Shown: positions 1 to 12,919, numbered from the stretch's first letter. The stretch: DNA of 64,000 nucleotides from Irpex lacteus (GCA_001986395.2 MQVO02000026.1:1-64000), one strand, 5' to 3'. Numbers and translations are program-made. Notes: generated by a model from the sequence alone, not told the origin.

Positions 1-335
1 TGTGACTCGTTGCTCGCTGCCAAGCGCCTCCAGGCGATTATTGTGGGTAGAAGATGATATATTCGGGTATCCGGCAGCAGAACCTGCCCGGCTGCACTGC
101 TTCTGACCGAGTCGGAAATGAGAGAGGTGACACTTTCAGACACGTACATTGCTTACCCTGGTTCGGCCTCTATGTAATCGATGAACACTCGCTGTACGTC
201 TGCCTTCTGGAATCCGGTCTCACAGAGTGGACACTGTGCGGTACTTGCGGTTAGCTCCGAAACATTGATACGATCCTGAATGCAGGCGGAATGGAAGACG
301 TGTCCTTGAGGGCGCAGGTGCAGATATGAGCCAGA
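1..335 (-). CDS. RING-type zinc finger protein, partial, runs off the left edge
   Basis: Minus-strand exons read as the second half of a RING domain. Around 320-200 there is GHVFHSAC followed by QCPLCE, the usual distal His/Cys ligands of a RING E3 ligase. The exon ends at a GTAAGC donor near 165. The next open stretch (about 97 to 1) contains NNRLEALGSEQR, a coiled-coil-like segment that continues past the window edge. The proximal CxxC half is not visible in frame next to this exon, and the position before GHVFH is Gln where a Cys is usual (RPQGHVFH), so the finger may be degenerate or need an unseen splice. An open minus-strand stretch at 1039-818 ending at a GTAAGC donor could be a 5' exon. 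The RING plus coiled-coil layout matches the plus-strand gene at 1405, so the two may be divergent paralogues. Confidence 0.45.
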
Positions 336-339
336 TAAT

Positions 340-1404
340 CACTCCACAGATATCCACAGACGTACCGCATGAGATTTTGCATAAACTATCGCTGTCCTGG
401 CTAGGGTCAATCGCAGACGTGCATATGCGGCATACCACCATGTATGAGGGCGAGGGTGGTGGGACTGGTGTGCCGGATGTGGCTGTCGTGGCTGGTGTAA
501 TCGGCGCGGGTGCTATAATCCTACGAGTCGAGGGAATGCTGGATTGCTGGGCCATAGCTGAAAGGATAGAGCGTACGGCGATGCTCCTGCGACTGAACGG
601 ACCACTGACGCAGACCCATCGATCGTAGGCTCGGTGGTATTTAAAGCTACCTGGATGCGGCGGTTTGAAGAAAGGACGACCGGAATGAAAACGAACAATG
701 GGATGGTACTTCTCGCGCGAACAAGGTGTCAATGATTCGGTGTCAATGATACTAACAAGGCACTGTACTTATCTTTCTGGACTTCCTCGTGTGAAATGGG
801 CGTTTATGTGATCATGCTTACCTCGCTAAACTAGTTTTGACCATATCGTGCCCACATCGAGGTCCACTAATGTCCTCAGCATATGGGGCTGGGCAGAGCA
901 TGTATGCCGCGTTTGCAATTCTGGGGCCGCGTACAAACGCCACAATGCTGGCACCTTTACATTCTTCTGGCTCCTGTCGGATGGGTTTAGTATGAGCGAG
1001 CAATTCCGAGGAACAGATATGTAGAGTGAGGGAATTCATAACGACTCACCACTGCTGGACATCCGTGTGCGCTGAGAGCCGCTTATTTCGTGAACATTGG
1101 CAGACCCGTCAGGCATGATGATCAACAAACAGACGCGTGCACGTGGCCGTGCATCGTCAACCGTGACTGCTACATGTCACACAGTACACGCTTCTTCCTC
1201 GCACTGTGAAAGGGTTTCATTCAATATCCTACCAGAATCGTGGCCGCAGACAATATCGTTCTTTGTGTACGCCAATTACCTTTGAACGATGCAACGCAGG
1301 AAGAGCGTGTCGAGGACAGGTGGGAATTGCTTCAAGTACGTTGCTTGCTCTGTCTCCTTGCTTCTCATCTCTGACCCCCGCGATTCTATTTCACAGCCTA
1401 CGCG
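340..1404. other. Intergenic or unresolved 5' region between divergent RING genes
   Basis: No convincing complete gene. A minus-strand open stretch at 1039-818 (starts MNSLTLHICSSE) ends at a plausible donor and may belong to the RING gene on the left. The rest is presumably the shared promoter region of the two divergent RING genes. Confidence 0.3.
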
Positions 1405-3694
1405 ATGCGCCCTAAGTGTCCTATATGCTTTGAAGAAGTTACTCCGGATATGCCCTTGGCTTGTTTACCCTGTGGTCAGTTACCATCCCACTTAATTGGG
1501 CATAACACCGGCACTAACCGACCGACAGGCCACAGTTACTGCCTCTCGTGTTCTCACGAACTGGCTACTACTATTATAGAACCAGAATTCAGGGGCCCGG
1601 GACGCTGCGTCTACGTCTGTAACCCCGAACCTGTGCGACCTCGTGACTTCACCGAGTTCCGCCCGTCGTTGTGCCTCTCCGATGTCCGAGAGATCGAGGG
1701 AGTTACAATATGGAGGCAAGTGCGGTGCATATTTGCTCTTATCTCTATCTTAGCTTACTGCTCTCTCAAATTCAGAGGCCATCACGCCGCTAGAATGATC
1801 CTCCGTAACAGGGAGGATGAAACCAAGCGACTAACGAAGTCCATTTTCGACAATATCTTCGCAATACGTTCAGGAAAGCTCAAGTTACGTCAGGTTAGGG
1901 GCGAGAATTCAGATATTGGAGGCGGAGATCAAAGATACGCAGTTCGCCTTTTACCAGAACATGGATAAACTCTACGCGTTGGAGGCTGAGTTGCGTGGCC
2001 TGGAACAACGGGTACGCTTCCGCGTTCACCCCATTCGTTTACTGATGGAGCCCTTGCTTCACTATAGGTTGCTCGCCGGAGTCCCTCGAATGCCATCGCT
2101 GCGATAGGTTCGTGGCTTCTGTCGAGACTTACGCGTGAACTGAAGCTGATAACAGCTGCGCCGCCCAATTCAAACGACATGGCCGTTGTCCTTTCTAGAA
2201 GACATGCTTCTGGACATGCCTCGCGAAGGCGTCAGCGGTCTACTGCTGAGCCCGAGTTCGTTCAGGGCTCATCATCAGGATCAACGGTGAGTACTCCTTA
2301 GGCAAAGTCGTCGCGATCATGAGGCTAACTTCCCTGTAGAAGAGAATCAAGGGATGAACTGAGCGCGAGACGCGATCTCCCCCGAGTAATCGGTTTACTT
2401 GTTCCCGTCGTAGCAATGTTGATACTTTCTGTCTATACCAACTAAACCCTTTTCCTACCAGCCATGTAATCTCCATCACGAATCATTTACATTTACATCT
2501 CGAGCCACGATGGTGGTTCGAAATTTCTTGAAACGGCATATGGAGAGGAAGTACAGAGTACTCTCTTTACTGTGAACTTCCACTGACCGCGAGACGAGGA
2601 CCCCATATCCTCCCCATAGTTGATTCTCTAGTCTTGAGCACTGTAACGGGAAAAGGTCCTTTGTCCTCGTACTTTGAAGGCTCGATAGAACCGTCGTTAA
2701 CATCATCATCGCAGGCATAGCGGCATTCAGTGGTACTATCTGACTTCGACGATATTCACACCATAAGTTGGTACGTCCTCATCTTCTTGCTCTGAAGACA
2801 GCTGCTTACTCGTGCTTACAGCGGTCCACTTCAGAGGGCCCTAAAGAAAGCCCCTATTCCTCGACCTACTATACTCTTGGCTGGTCTCATACCATCCACT
2901 TCGATGCCATCCGCTCAGCAAAACTTGAGCACCCTCAGCGGGGCTTACTCCATCTTGCTGCTACCCCAGAACGTTTCCTCGCCGCACACATTCTCTCAAT
3001 TCGACGAGATTCTCTCTCAGAGTAGGCGAACAATGCTCTACGGTGCTGTTCTTGGCAACCCTGATGGGTCCCTCACTCCGATGGGCGAGTTTCAAAGTGT
3101 GGTCCCGTTATCGTCGAGTCGTGCCAGCGACATCACACTAGAGCAGCTACGGATATCGTCTCCACCTCGCCAACCTCCAAGCGCATCTGTAGCTCCTACA
3201 TACTCTATTAGCACCGCTCGAACCACGCGTGCCCAAGTGTGCCTGCTGTCACATCCAGTCCTCCACTCCGTGTAACTTCAGCCTCCTCTCGACTCCCTCA
3301 CAGCCGGTCACGTACTCCTCAGCCGCCAACTATCCCCCGGTAGTGAAAACCTCGACCCTCGTTACGAGCAGAGACCCATTCGTGGCATCGCAGGATCCGC
3401 GGATGTTGGTGGATATACAGCTTGGTATCATACAGAGGCACCGTATTCCCTCAACGCACCACGGCAACGCCCAAGACCCCTGAGCTTGGTACTGTGTATA
3501 TTCACACTGATACATCTACGATGACCAGGCAAATATGGGTTTCGATGCAAGGCTCGCAGTGGCGTAGCGTCCAAAAAAACGTTGCGACAGTCCATCCCCG
3601 GTTCCCTGATCGCTACCTTTGGATACACGAGAACGGGCTGCCAACTTGGGTAGTCAAGTCGACGTACAAGAATTATGTAGCTAAACAGGCATAG
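1405..3694 (+). CDS. RING finger protein with coiled coil, multi-exon
   Basis: The ATG at 1405 opens MRPKCPICFEEV. Removing a canonical intron (1475-1528) joins ACLPCG to HSYCLSC, giving a contiguous CxxC...CxxCGHxxCxxC RING core; the last ligand pair is probably CVYVC near residue 50. A second intron starts near 1718 (GTGCGG) and ends in TTCAG near 1780. It leads to a coiled-coil-like exon (ILEAEIKDTQFAFYQ, then LYALEAELRGLEQR). Further exons follow through 2.1-3.3 kb with weak borders. A C-terminal exon near 3422-3694 (IWVSMQGSQWRSV, ending in a TAG stop) closes the model. A RING implies ubiquitin-ligase activity, but no substrate can be named. The RING exon pair is secure; the middle of the model is not. 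Confidence 0.6.
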
Positions 3695-4418
3695 GGTATC
3701 GTATCGAGAAATGTGGTAGTCAAGTACTTTGGCGGGTGTATATACACTATGTATCGTTTGCCGTTTAGGGATACGACTTTCTGAGACCCTGTCATGTATG
3801 TCATTACGATTCTGCTACGCTACAGACCCCGCCACCAGTGTGTATCGTCATTGGGGAAAGTATTGTGCAGCAGCGGCGCCGGCGCCGGCGCGACAGACAT
3901 AAGCTTTCTACCGCAACGGAACCGGGGCTATAGCTAAAGTAAGACGTGCAAGGATATCACGTTCGAGGTTCAGCTGATCAGGCATGGGACGAGAGTTTGA
4001 GACAATTATTAACATAGCCATTTCATTCATACTAAAGCGTACAAGGAGATACGAGAGCAGCATATACATCCTTTCATGGGGTTCTAGTCATCATCTATCG
4101 CCTCAGACGTAACCTGGGTATGAATAACGACAGGAAAGAGGGAACGAGCATTCCGGTCATCGAAACCCTCTGTGCCCACTACGAGTGGGGGTATCTTATC
4201 AACGGAGGGCGCATCGAAAACCGAGTACGGAATCCTATCAGATCTGCAATACAGTCAGATTGTGGCGATCACATTGCTCGTGAAAACGACTCACTCATCA
4301 ATGCAGGCTGAAGCAACTGTCTTCACTTCATCGCGTGCTATATATTCGGCCGACTCCTCTTGAAACTGACGAATATCGCTGATAATGAAATCAATAAGGT
4401 CCAAGAATTGAGGCGAAA
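3695..4418. other. Intergenic, with a short GC-rich simple repeat
   Basis: No gene recognised. A run of GGCGCC units at about 3868-3893 is the only structured feature. Confidence 0.4.
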
Positions 4419-5042
4419 TCACGCACAGTTCAGACATGGGATGGTTAAGCTCTCGGAAGCGGCTTGAAAAAGGGACGTGTGTACGATGTCCATTGCCTTC
4501 ACAAGGGCTTTCTGAATCTCTTGAACGGCGGAGGCTGCATAGTCAAATCCTGTCGCGAAGTCCCAAACTTCGTCCGTATTGTTAAAGCGCAAGCTATGTA
4601 AGGTTCCAGGGGATCCCCACTTGACCTGATGAAAAGACTTTGGTTTCACTGATCAGCGGGTCATATGTCTGTGATAAATGAGGCATACTCGCTTCTTCGA
4701 TGTTCAGCTTCCAATCGGTCCTAAAGTCCTCGTCGTATACAATATGACGATAAGCCTCGCTATCAGAGACGAGTGGACCGACAAACACTTGTAGGATATC
4801 TACACAACGGTTATACCACGTGCACCCAAGCAAAGTAGCGGGTTTGTTACTCACAACGGTAGGGGGGCCACTTGCGCAATCGCTACCTGCGCGCGATGAT
4901 ATTTGTTGTTAGGGCCTTCATAATGAGCTTTAGAGCTCTTGTAGACAATTAAGATCGGGTGGGTTCTGGCATGTGTCGGGCGAGAGGTGAGAAAAGGGTG
5001 AGTCGGAGTGGGTGTGCGACGAGAACGGGTAGGTGATGCCAT
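4419..5042 (-). CDS. Hypothetical protein, exon structure unresolved
   Basis: Three overlapping open stretches on the minus strand suggest one small gene. The ATG at 5042 begins MASPTRSRRTPTPTHPF. A middle segment (about 4813-4680) contains VFVGPLVSDSEAYRHIVYDE. A last segment (about 4626-4419) contains NNTDEVWDFATGFDYAA and ends in a stop. GTAGCG and GTGAGT donors and TAG/CAG acceptors exist between them, but no phase-consistent splice set could be fixed by hand. No domain is recognised. It may be a decayed gene. Confidence 0.35.
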
Positions 5043-5493
5043 AGTGTTGAGACGAAGGAGCTGTTCAGATACAGGACATTATATCTGCTGTACAAGCCGC
5101 GGGTGGTTTATATCCTTGATCAGGAAGGCCACATCCGGAACTTACAGGTAAGAACGCGCAGCGTACCTGGCGCTACGTGTTACTGCCAGAGCGTTTTATC
5201 TCAATAACGCTTTTCCGATTTGGGACAGGGTCATCGATCCATTATCTCAAGCGTTTCACAGCGCGTGTAGTCATCGATGTAAAGAAACGCACCGTCTTCA
5301 TAAGCCCTCTTTACTAGATAAGGAAGAGTGAGTGGGATTATTTGGCGCTCATTGTGCGCTCGAACTGCGGCTGAGAAGCATCTGAGTTTGAATTATGAAC
5401 CGGGATAAACTTGAATAGGTACTACGTGGTCTGAGTATAAATACTTGCGGTTGAGAATGTCGGTGCGTTTTAACTGTCTTCTCGTTCTCAGTA
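5043..5493. other. Intergenic region
   Basis: No gene or repeat seen. Confidence 0.4.
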
Positions 5494-5584
5494 GATCTTT
5501 CTATGGCAGAACCGCAACACCCTCCCCAAGAAACTGACGATCTTTCCATGGCAGAATCGCAACACCCTCCCCAAGAAAACTGAC
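5494..5584. repeat. 45-bp tandem duplication carrying two ATGs
   Basis: Copy 1 (5494-5538) and copy 2 (5539-5584) differ by a T/C, a C/T and one extra A in copy 2. Each carries ATGGCAGAA at the same place (5503 and 5548). Copy 1 reads in frame into copy 2, but the extra A brings a stop (TGA) at the end of copy 2, giving a 26-codon ORF. It lies just upstream of the gene at 6032 and may be a 5' leader ORF or a broken first exon. Confidence 0.7.
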
Positions 5585-6031
5585 GATCCTCCTTCAGATC
5601 ATGGCTCTTTCTCGGCCTGTCCCTTGGAACTCGTTACAACTGGTAAGTATGCCATCTCCGCCGCTCGCAGGACACTATCTCACCATTAACTGTACAGAAA
5701 ACCTCTTGGGCGTGCAAAACTCAGGGGGATATAGGTGAAACCTCAGACCAAGAATCTCCTCACGGGCGAATTGAACCAGGTTAGCGAGAATCAGCTTGGC
5801 TCGTTGATGAATATCAATGGTATTTTATTAGGTTCGGATTATAATCCATTTACATATCATGTTGATCGCCACGCGGGTCCTTTCGCATACCCATCCCAAC
5901 GCCCAATATTCCACCCCGCTTCGAGACATACAGGCCCTGAGAGAACGTAGGTTCATCACGAGAGATACAGGCTGATATACTAATCCTCATTCCATTAATG
6001 CGTAAGATACGAGGCAGCTTCCCATGTTGCC

Positions 6032-9000
6032 ATGGGCAAGCGAAGGCTACGGAATGACCATTACAACTATTATCGTAGCTCTCATCTGCACGATCTCAAC
6101 TCCCCTCCCTTCTCTCCTGAAAAGCGCTCCGATAGCTTTGGAAGCAATCCGTCCTCAGAACTGCATAGATCTGGTTCGGTTGTCTCACGTGCTTATCCCC
6201 ACGACCTAAGCATGGACAGCGAAGAGGAGGAAGATGCTTTGGAATCTCTATCGGAGATGTCTCTGGCTGACTCCGTGAGTGCACTGATTTTCCATCGGTG
6301 TTGACTAAATAGCTTTTTTGTCCATTATAGCAGCAAATGATGACGGGCAGAGTTCATACCACTCCCCCTCAGTCCAACATATCTACGGATGACATGGGCT
6401 TAGGTGAAATTATCTTGCCCTCCATGGTCAGCACACGGTATCCTGTTCAGGGCCGTTTATCTTCTTCCCCTCATCGTAGAATAGTACGTATCCTCCAGCT
6501 CGTATAGGTGCCCGATTGATTAGAAATGCTAGATGCTGCCTCGCTCACGCTCTAACAGTGCGAGCACTACAGGCTCCGGCGCTCACAACAGAGAAATATC
6601 TAGGAGTCCGTCTCCTCGCAGAATTCTGCGAAACTCAGTGAGTCTCTGGGGTTTACTATGTCATTCCTGAGTAAAGACAGGCTGACTTTACCTTATCTGT
6701 GAATCAGTCACCCTCCGCTGTGCAATCCACGTCCATGGACTTGGGCAGTCGCCGGGGATCGCCAGTATTCCATCCTGAAGACCTGAGAGATAGTCCTCGC
6801 AGCGAATCTCCTCTTGGTCTCCGTTCAGTGGTGCATCGCTCTTCACCACGGTCTTCTGATCGTGTTGCTCCACCTATTTTGACCCAAGTGAACGCTCGAA
6901 GTGACATGACCCCCCACCACCGGACCTCGGCACGCTCGTTTTCAATAATACCTCGTCGACAACAAGCATGCACCCTGGATCTAGCGAAAGCCTGGCTAAT
7001 ACCCCTGCAGTGCCGAGAGAGTCCATTGAAGCAGTAACAATGCATCCACCTTTGGTACGTTCACGCAGCTTGAACTTATGGCCTGTAGTGATCATTACTC
7101 TCTATCCCAGGACTTAGGTAGTAGATCAGCAATGCCGGTAAGTTATGAGTGCTCGGAAGTCAGTAGAAAGGCTAATATAGTCACACAATGAGCGCGAGAA
7201 TCATATGGATGTAGATCTCGAAGATTCATTGGTACGCCCAAAATCTCAATATAAAGATATCACATAATCACCGTGCCCCAGCAAACTACCTTTACCACTT
7301 CAAACCCAGCTTCTGGTATGCATCAATTAGGTGGGGAAGGCGGTACGTGGAAGTACGAGAAGTACGTAGAAATTTCGATTAATGGCCCTCTGTAGGTGAC
7401 ACTGCATTACGGACGCTTTCCCCTCTATACCGGGCCACACCTAGAAGCAGAAATACGCCACATCTGACGAGTTCTGCACCGTCATTTGTGCATGCACTGC
7501 AAGAAGAAGCTGTTGCCAGCGGCTCTCGGTTTTCTGGCCTCAATAGGACTCCCAGCCCTCTCCCATCTCGTTCTCCGAGGCTAAATCGATCCAACAGCCC
7601 TCATCCATCTTCACGCCATGTGCAACCTACCAGCTCCCAACAACCCTCCGGCGACGCTCGCACTCCTGTGCCGATGGGCAGTATGAACCTGCCAAGCCGA
7701 TCTTCCCAATCATCCACTCCGTTTACCACGCCAAATGCCTTTCCATTAACTCCCGGAATCACTTCCTCACCTGTGCCGGACCGTGTAAATGTGAGACAGT
7801 ATTCCTTGTCTGTGTACGTGAAATACGCTTATGTGCTTTTTAGGAACAAGCAAGCACATACATGAATGTGTTGAGGTCGCCAAACCCATTGAGCGTTGGT
7901 CGTAGATCTCGAAATGCACCATCTCCACTAGCATTGCATGTTACACCCGCCTCGCTCTCAACAAATTCACCTGTCCTTGATCGCATGGCAGGACGTGAGT
8001 CAGCAGCAAGCGAGTATGAGGGGGAATTACAACCAACTATTGCGGTGATTCCACCCACTGCTGCCATTGCGCCAACAGATGGTACCTGGCCTTCGGCATC
8101 GAACGGACTGGACCCGTCAAACCGCCATGCTATGGACGTCGACTTCTTCCAGGATACCGGAATGAGTGTAGGCGCACAACACGAAACAGCTGAAACGCGA
8201 TGGCCACTCCCTTCCTACGTTTTCCCGCAGTTACGCTCATCACAGAACCATAATCCTAGGCTGGACACAGCACCTGATGCCTCCACGGTTGGTGCTACCA
8301 ATCCCACCGAGTCCCATGCAGGCAACATACAGACCACCGTGACATCGAGCTTCCATGTCCCTCGCCACATGGAGCCCTCTCGTGGTCAAGATTCTTCTTT
8401 CCACTTCTTGGAGGAGATGCAAATTCGCTTGCGTGGTCCCCCAGTGTCTCAGTTGACTACCTTCGAGCGAATTCCAGCCCCAGCCGACCCGCAACCACCC
8501 CCTGTTCCAGTCTATCACAATCCTGCTATTGCCTCCGCTCCTCGCCCCGCTCCTGCCCCCTCTCCTGCCCCCGCTCCTGCCCCCGCTCCTGCCCCCGCTC
8601 CTGCCCCCGCTCCTGCCCCGCCCCTGCCCCTGCCCCTGCCCCCGCCCCTGCCCCTGTCCACGCTCCTGCTCCTCCGCTTGCACCTGCCCCCGCTCTTGCC
8701 CCTGCCCCTGCCCCCGCTCCTGCTCCCGCCCCTGCTCCTGTGCCTGTGCACACAGTCGTACAGACTCCTGCTAACGGCGTCAGGATTGGACGAACCCCCA
8801 CACGCAGTACGTTGATACCTTTCAAATCTGGTTAGCGAAACAAGGGAAGATACTCATTTATGAATAGGTGTGCCCGGTGAACATCGTTCTGACGAGCGAA
8901 ATGCGCTATCGGTGAGTGTCATGGACTCTGTATCTACGTGTGCAGGTTTATTGACGGATACTGTAGGATGCTGTACGTGAACACTGTCGTCTACTTATGC

Positions 9001-9833
9001 GACGGGAAAACAACGAATCGGGATTTGACATTGATCTCATACCGCGTCCCACCGAAGTCAACAGTTACAACCCCTCTACTGGTCGCGCAGTTACTACCGA
9101 TGAGTGGCGCGTTGACCTCAACGGCACGCCGAGATCACCCTGGAACTACTCATGCTGGCGCGTTTTCTACTTCAGCTTTCTTCAGGCTTATCGTCAGTAC
9201 ACCCCTGCGGCTGAGAAGGATATTGAAAGCGCATTCTTCAATCATTTACGTTACCTTCAAAACCAGTGGAAAGCACTCACCGGGCAAGCCACACGGGTAC
9301 CTAGCACTCTTGCTTTGCGTGGCAGAGCAGAGAGAAAACGCACGGTATGTAGCAGACTTCTTTTGTGGCCTGTGTATGGTCATACGGCTGCTCAGATCAA
9401 TATTCTACAGATCTTGCTTCGCCGCGTAACAGCTGCTCAAGACGATCAAGATACCGTGCAACACGTCGGTATGCTTCAGCAGCTCGGCACCGATGGGATG
9501 AGCAGTGATGAATCCGACGTTGAGAATGGTGTCCGCATATTTAGGATCAAAAAGGTACCGTGGCGGCATCCCCGACTTACGTTCTGGTTGCGCACATTTG
9601 ATGCACTCCATCGCAAGTCACGGTATGGGACGGTTGATCCAAGGCTTCGGGGTGCTCCCCCACGCGAGCGGGTTGACTCTGGTCTTATCTCTGAGAGGCT
9701 GCGCGTACCTTCCGGTCTCCCAGAGAATGCATATGATGAGGTATTTCTCCGCAACCTACCTACGTGGATGCGTCAGGATTTAGCTCCCGCACCCGCATAT
9801 GACTTCAGTCATTCCGACCGAGTTCAGCAGTGA
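6032..9833 (+). CDS. Large Ser/Pro-rich protein of unknown function with Pro-Ala repeat
   Basis: The ATG at 6032 opens MGKRRLRNDHYNYY. The protein is low in complexity (Ser, Pro, Arg, acidic patches such as DSEEEEDALE) and split by many short introns, for example GTGAGT after MSLADS near 6275. A Pro-Ala repeat lies at 8529-8760. The C-terminal part (8997-9833) is better conserved in style: GTDGMSSDESD, then KVPWRHPRLTFWLRTFDAL. I recognise this signature from many unnamed Agaricomycete proteins but know no function for it. An in-frame intron (9345-9410, GTATGT...CTACAG) is inferred because the ORF stays open through it. The reading frame breaks once inside the Pro-Ala repeat. The ATG at 8997 (MRRENNESGFD) could start a separate gene. 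An upstream leader exon near 5601 is possible. Confidence 0.55.
8529..8760 (+). repeat. Pro-Ala coding minisatellite (GCTCCTGCCCC-type units) with a frame break
   Basis: Degenerate tandem units of GCTCCTGCCCCC encode (PA)n. Upstream of about 8616 the open frame reads PAPAPAPA. Downstream the same frame becomes Pro/Leu-rich. The frame shifted by one base reads APAPAPAPVPVHTVVQTPAN and leads to a clean donor. At 8616-8619 there are four C's where neighbouring units have five, which explains the shift. Confidence 0.75.
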
Positions 9834-10656
9834 GTTCATCATCAGCTTTTGTGTGATTCAACCGAGTGACTCCCAGGGATAGGATCGTTTTATCGTACAG
9901 TGGTCATCATAGGGTTTAGTGGGCTTGTCCTATGAACCGATGTGGGTGGTGTCACAAGATATTGCAGAGGGAGAGCGCCACGACTGATCGGGATAATATT
10001 ACTATTTTAATTGCGAAATACGGTTTATCGTCATGTATGTAAGTATAAGCATGAGCTGGCTCGTGATTCTGGTACTCAGCGAAATCAGTCTCGATACCAT
10101 GCAGAAACAAGACTAGCATTGGCTTCAGTTTTCGAACACTGAGCGATAGGCACATTTTCATCGGCGACTACACCACGTGACGGGATTTAACGTAATGTTG
10201 AACGTTGAACAGCCGCTCGTGACTTGCACTCATTCTCGTTCCCTCGTGTCTGCTTCGCTGGCCCTACCGCCTTTCGGGTGAAAGGGTCTCTCGCCTTTTA
10301 CTTAAGCTGGAACTTTGGCCGGCGCAGAAAATGGAACATAACGATGCATTTTGTTTGTAATGCTATCTTCAAGGAGAAAACGAACACAGAAGGTGCAGTA
10401 ATTTGAAACTCGATGAGGCCCACTCACTGATTCTGCACGGTCAAGTCGCGTTGAATCTGTGTCTGAGAAGCCAAATCAGAAGCTTACTGGCCCGCTGAAT
10501 CTCTCAAGATATCCCAAGAGTTACTACTGTGACCCTTGCCATCTAGGCCCTTAGGGATCAGAAATTGGTGTGGGTGCATCTTCTCACAACTTACAGTTGT
10601 GAGCAAGCTCTCGGTAGAGTATAAGGATGTCTAGGTGAGCGTGTTGTTAAATATCT
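9834..10656. other. Intergenic, no feature seen
   Basis: Several short ORFs on both strands lack splice signals or recognisable motifs. Nothing supported. Confidence 0.35.
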
Positions 10657-12050
10657 ATGCTACTTGTTCCAAACCAGACTACGGTTTCTAGTGACTACCG
10701 ACTTCATTCTCAACACGCTCAATCGACTCAACGATGCATCACTTGTGACGATGTACTTTGTGCTCCTTCTAATGTACGCTTCCCTTGCTCTTGTCGGCGT
10801 CCCATTTCTGGCCCTGTTCTCTTCGCGCTCGTGTCTGCTCATGGAAAGCGTGTGTGTGCGGTCTTATCGACGTTTCGCCTAACTTCGAAAGTCTAAGCTT
10901 CGGGAGATCTCTGCTGGATGCTCGGCCCATCGTAGTGTATAGTCATGTAGCCTGCTTATGAGATCCGCTCAGTATACGTACGACTCGTGCCAGTCCGACC
11001 ATCAGTCTTCATAAGTATTAAGAATATTCAAACACCTAGGTGAAAGCGCGTAATCAGGCCATGCGTGCGTCAAGCTGCGTAAGCGGCTTTACCCGAATCG
11101 TGGAGGGTTGGCTGAGAGAGGCCGACTCAAACCCACCACACTCAATATGTTTGCTGAGAGTCCGGAACAAAAACTCAACGCCAATTGCCCCATACCCTGA
11201 TGTGCTACCATCCAGCTTTTGCCGTCTCCAAAATGAGCAGTACTATCAGCGAGACAGTGCAAGTAAGTGTACGTTGTGCATACAAGTAATCGCGAGACTT
11301 ACTTAATGGGGTACAGCACAACGAACTTCCCACAAGAGACTTCTGCAGAATGCAGTAGGACAAGCGGTCAGGCCTTCATACTGCCGTCGCTCTGAGATAA
11401 CGAAGGGTTCTGGGATTTTTAGGGGTTCATTGACGCAGTCATCAGGACGCGACCTCGATGTGCTTGGTGAAGCGTGGTGCCGGCCGCTGAAGATAACCTT
11501 GTCTGTAAGAGGTACGTGCTATAATATAGCATCTCTGGTTATATTCTCACGTATATATAGTCTATACACAAGGATTCCCGTACTGACCTGTCAATACGAC
11601 ATCAAGCCTCCTCCTACGTGTAATCTATCCATCCGTGAACCCAATCGAGGCCCGTCTCAGCTTCCGCTCGAAAGTTATGCCACATGACAGTCTCTCATTC
11701 CCCGACGATCCGAGGCGCAGTCATCGCCTATGGGCTATTCCACGAGATGATGGCTGTCTTGTGAGCGGGAGACCCCGGCAGCTACCGTGGAAGGCCCGTT
11801 TCCCCTCTCCCGTCCCATGCCAAGGGTTGCTGCCATATTCTCAAGGTGTGGATCAAGATTGGTCTGGTTTCAAATGTTCAATCTGGTTAATACGCTTGCC
11901 TACCCTGTCTTCTTAGACTGGTTGCGAAATACTAGACAGCGCCACTGGAATTCGGTACGAGGGCCACCAGGCGAAGAATTTCAGAACATAGATATGTATG
12001 TGCGAATACGTGATACCTATAAGCAACATAACCGCTTATCTCATATTTAG
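10657..12050 (+). CDS. Hypothetical multi-exon protein
   Basis: A candidate gene built from spliced open stretches. The ATG at 10657 gives MLLVPNQTTVSSDY and then RCITCDDVLCAPSN, a Cys-rich segment that recalls the start of a zinc finger but cannot be completed as a RING. A later exon (VEGWLREADSNPP) ends at a good intron near 11270-11317 (GTAAGT...TACTTAA...TACAG). Splicing keeps one frame open for about 60 codons (RRSEITKGSGIF, then DLDVLGEAWCRPLK) to a GTAAGA donor near 11501. A terminal part has FLDWLRNTRQRHWNS and a GTATGT donor near 11996. Function unknown. The order of exons is a guess and this may be a decaying gene. Confidence 0.35.
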
Positions 12051-12919
12051 ACTTCATTGAGGAACGACTCAAGTGTTCAGGGTGGAGAGAAGCATAGTGT
12101 TAGTGTTAGCCCCCGTTTCAAGGCCGCTTTTGATGGTGCGCCACATGAATTTATCTTATGCCCGTGTCTGACGAAGTTTAGATATTCTCCTGTTTGTTAT
12201 CAATAGACTTTTTTTGCCACGTCTTACAACATAATGCTATTCCCCGAAATCGCGTGCCCTCCCAGAAAGATTTGATGGTTCATACCACACCTATTGGCCC
12301 GCGTGTAAGCGGCCCCCTACCTACGCTTCAGCACAACGTTGCCCGACTGGGTACCCTCTGTCTGAACTGCCAGTGGCCGCACTGGCGTGCTTTTCTGGCC
12401 GTGACGATCCAGCCACAACACTCGGCCAGCAATGCAAATTGCCGCAGTCACCTGCCACCTTTGGATGTGCACCGCTAATAAGTTCTCTAGCCACTTCTCT
12501 TCCGTTACCTTTTGACGAGAGTAAGACAACAAGGCTATTCAAGGAATTCAAAATAAGACATTATATCACGACTAGTATGCGTGAGTGCTTATAGTATCGT
12601 GAATTTCCTATAACTCATCCTGATCCCACTGTCACACAGAGAAACGGCGTTATATAGAACCATCATTCCGGTCGTAATCGTACTGTTATGGATGTCACAG
12701 CCTTACCGTGAGACGAGCCTCTATAAAATCCTGCCCAGACAAGCCGTACTCGGGCAACACACCCAACGACAAGACCTCCAGCAACTCGAATCAGTTTCGG
12801 AGTGGGAGAAACTGGAACGTATGAATAAGCATAAAAAATTGACCTAATTCAAGGTTCATACCCGCGAGATCATACATAGCTAATAATTCAAAGAACGGGG
12901 CCGCGCAGCGCTTGACTCC
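12051..12919. other. Intergenic, no feature seen
   Basis: Short ORFs only; no consistent splice signals or repeats noticed. Confidence 0.35.

Noticed and set aside
8240..8825. Minus-strand Gly/Ala/Arg-rich ORFs opposite the Pro-Ala repeat
   Set aside because: They are the complement of a GC-rich minisatellite with no stops; the plus strand has splice signals and flanking coding sequence.
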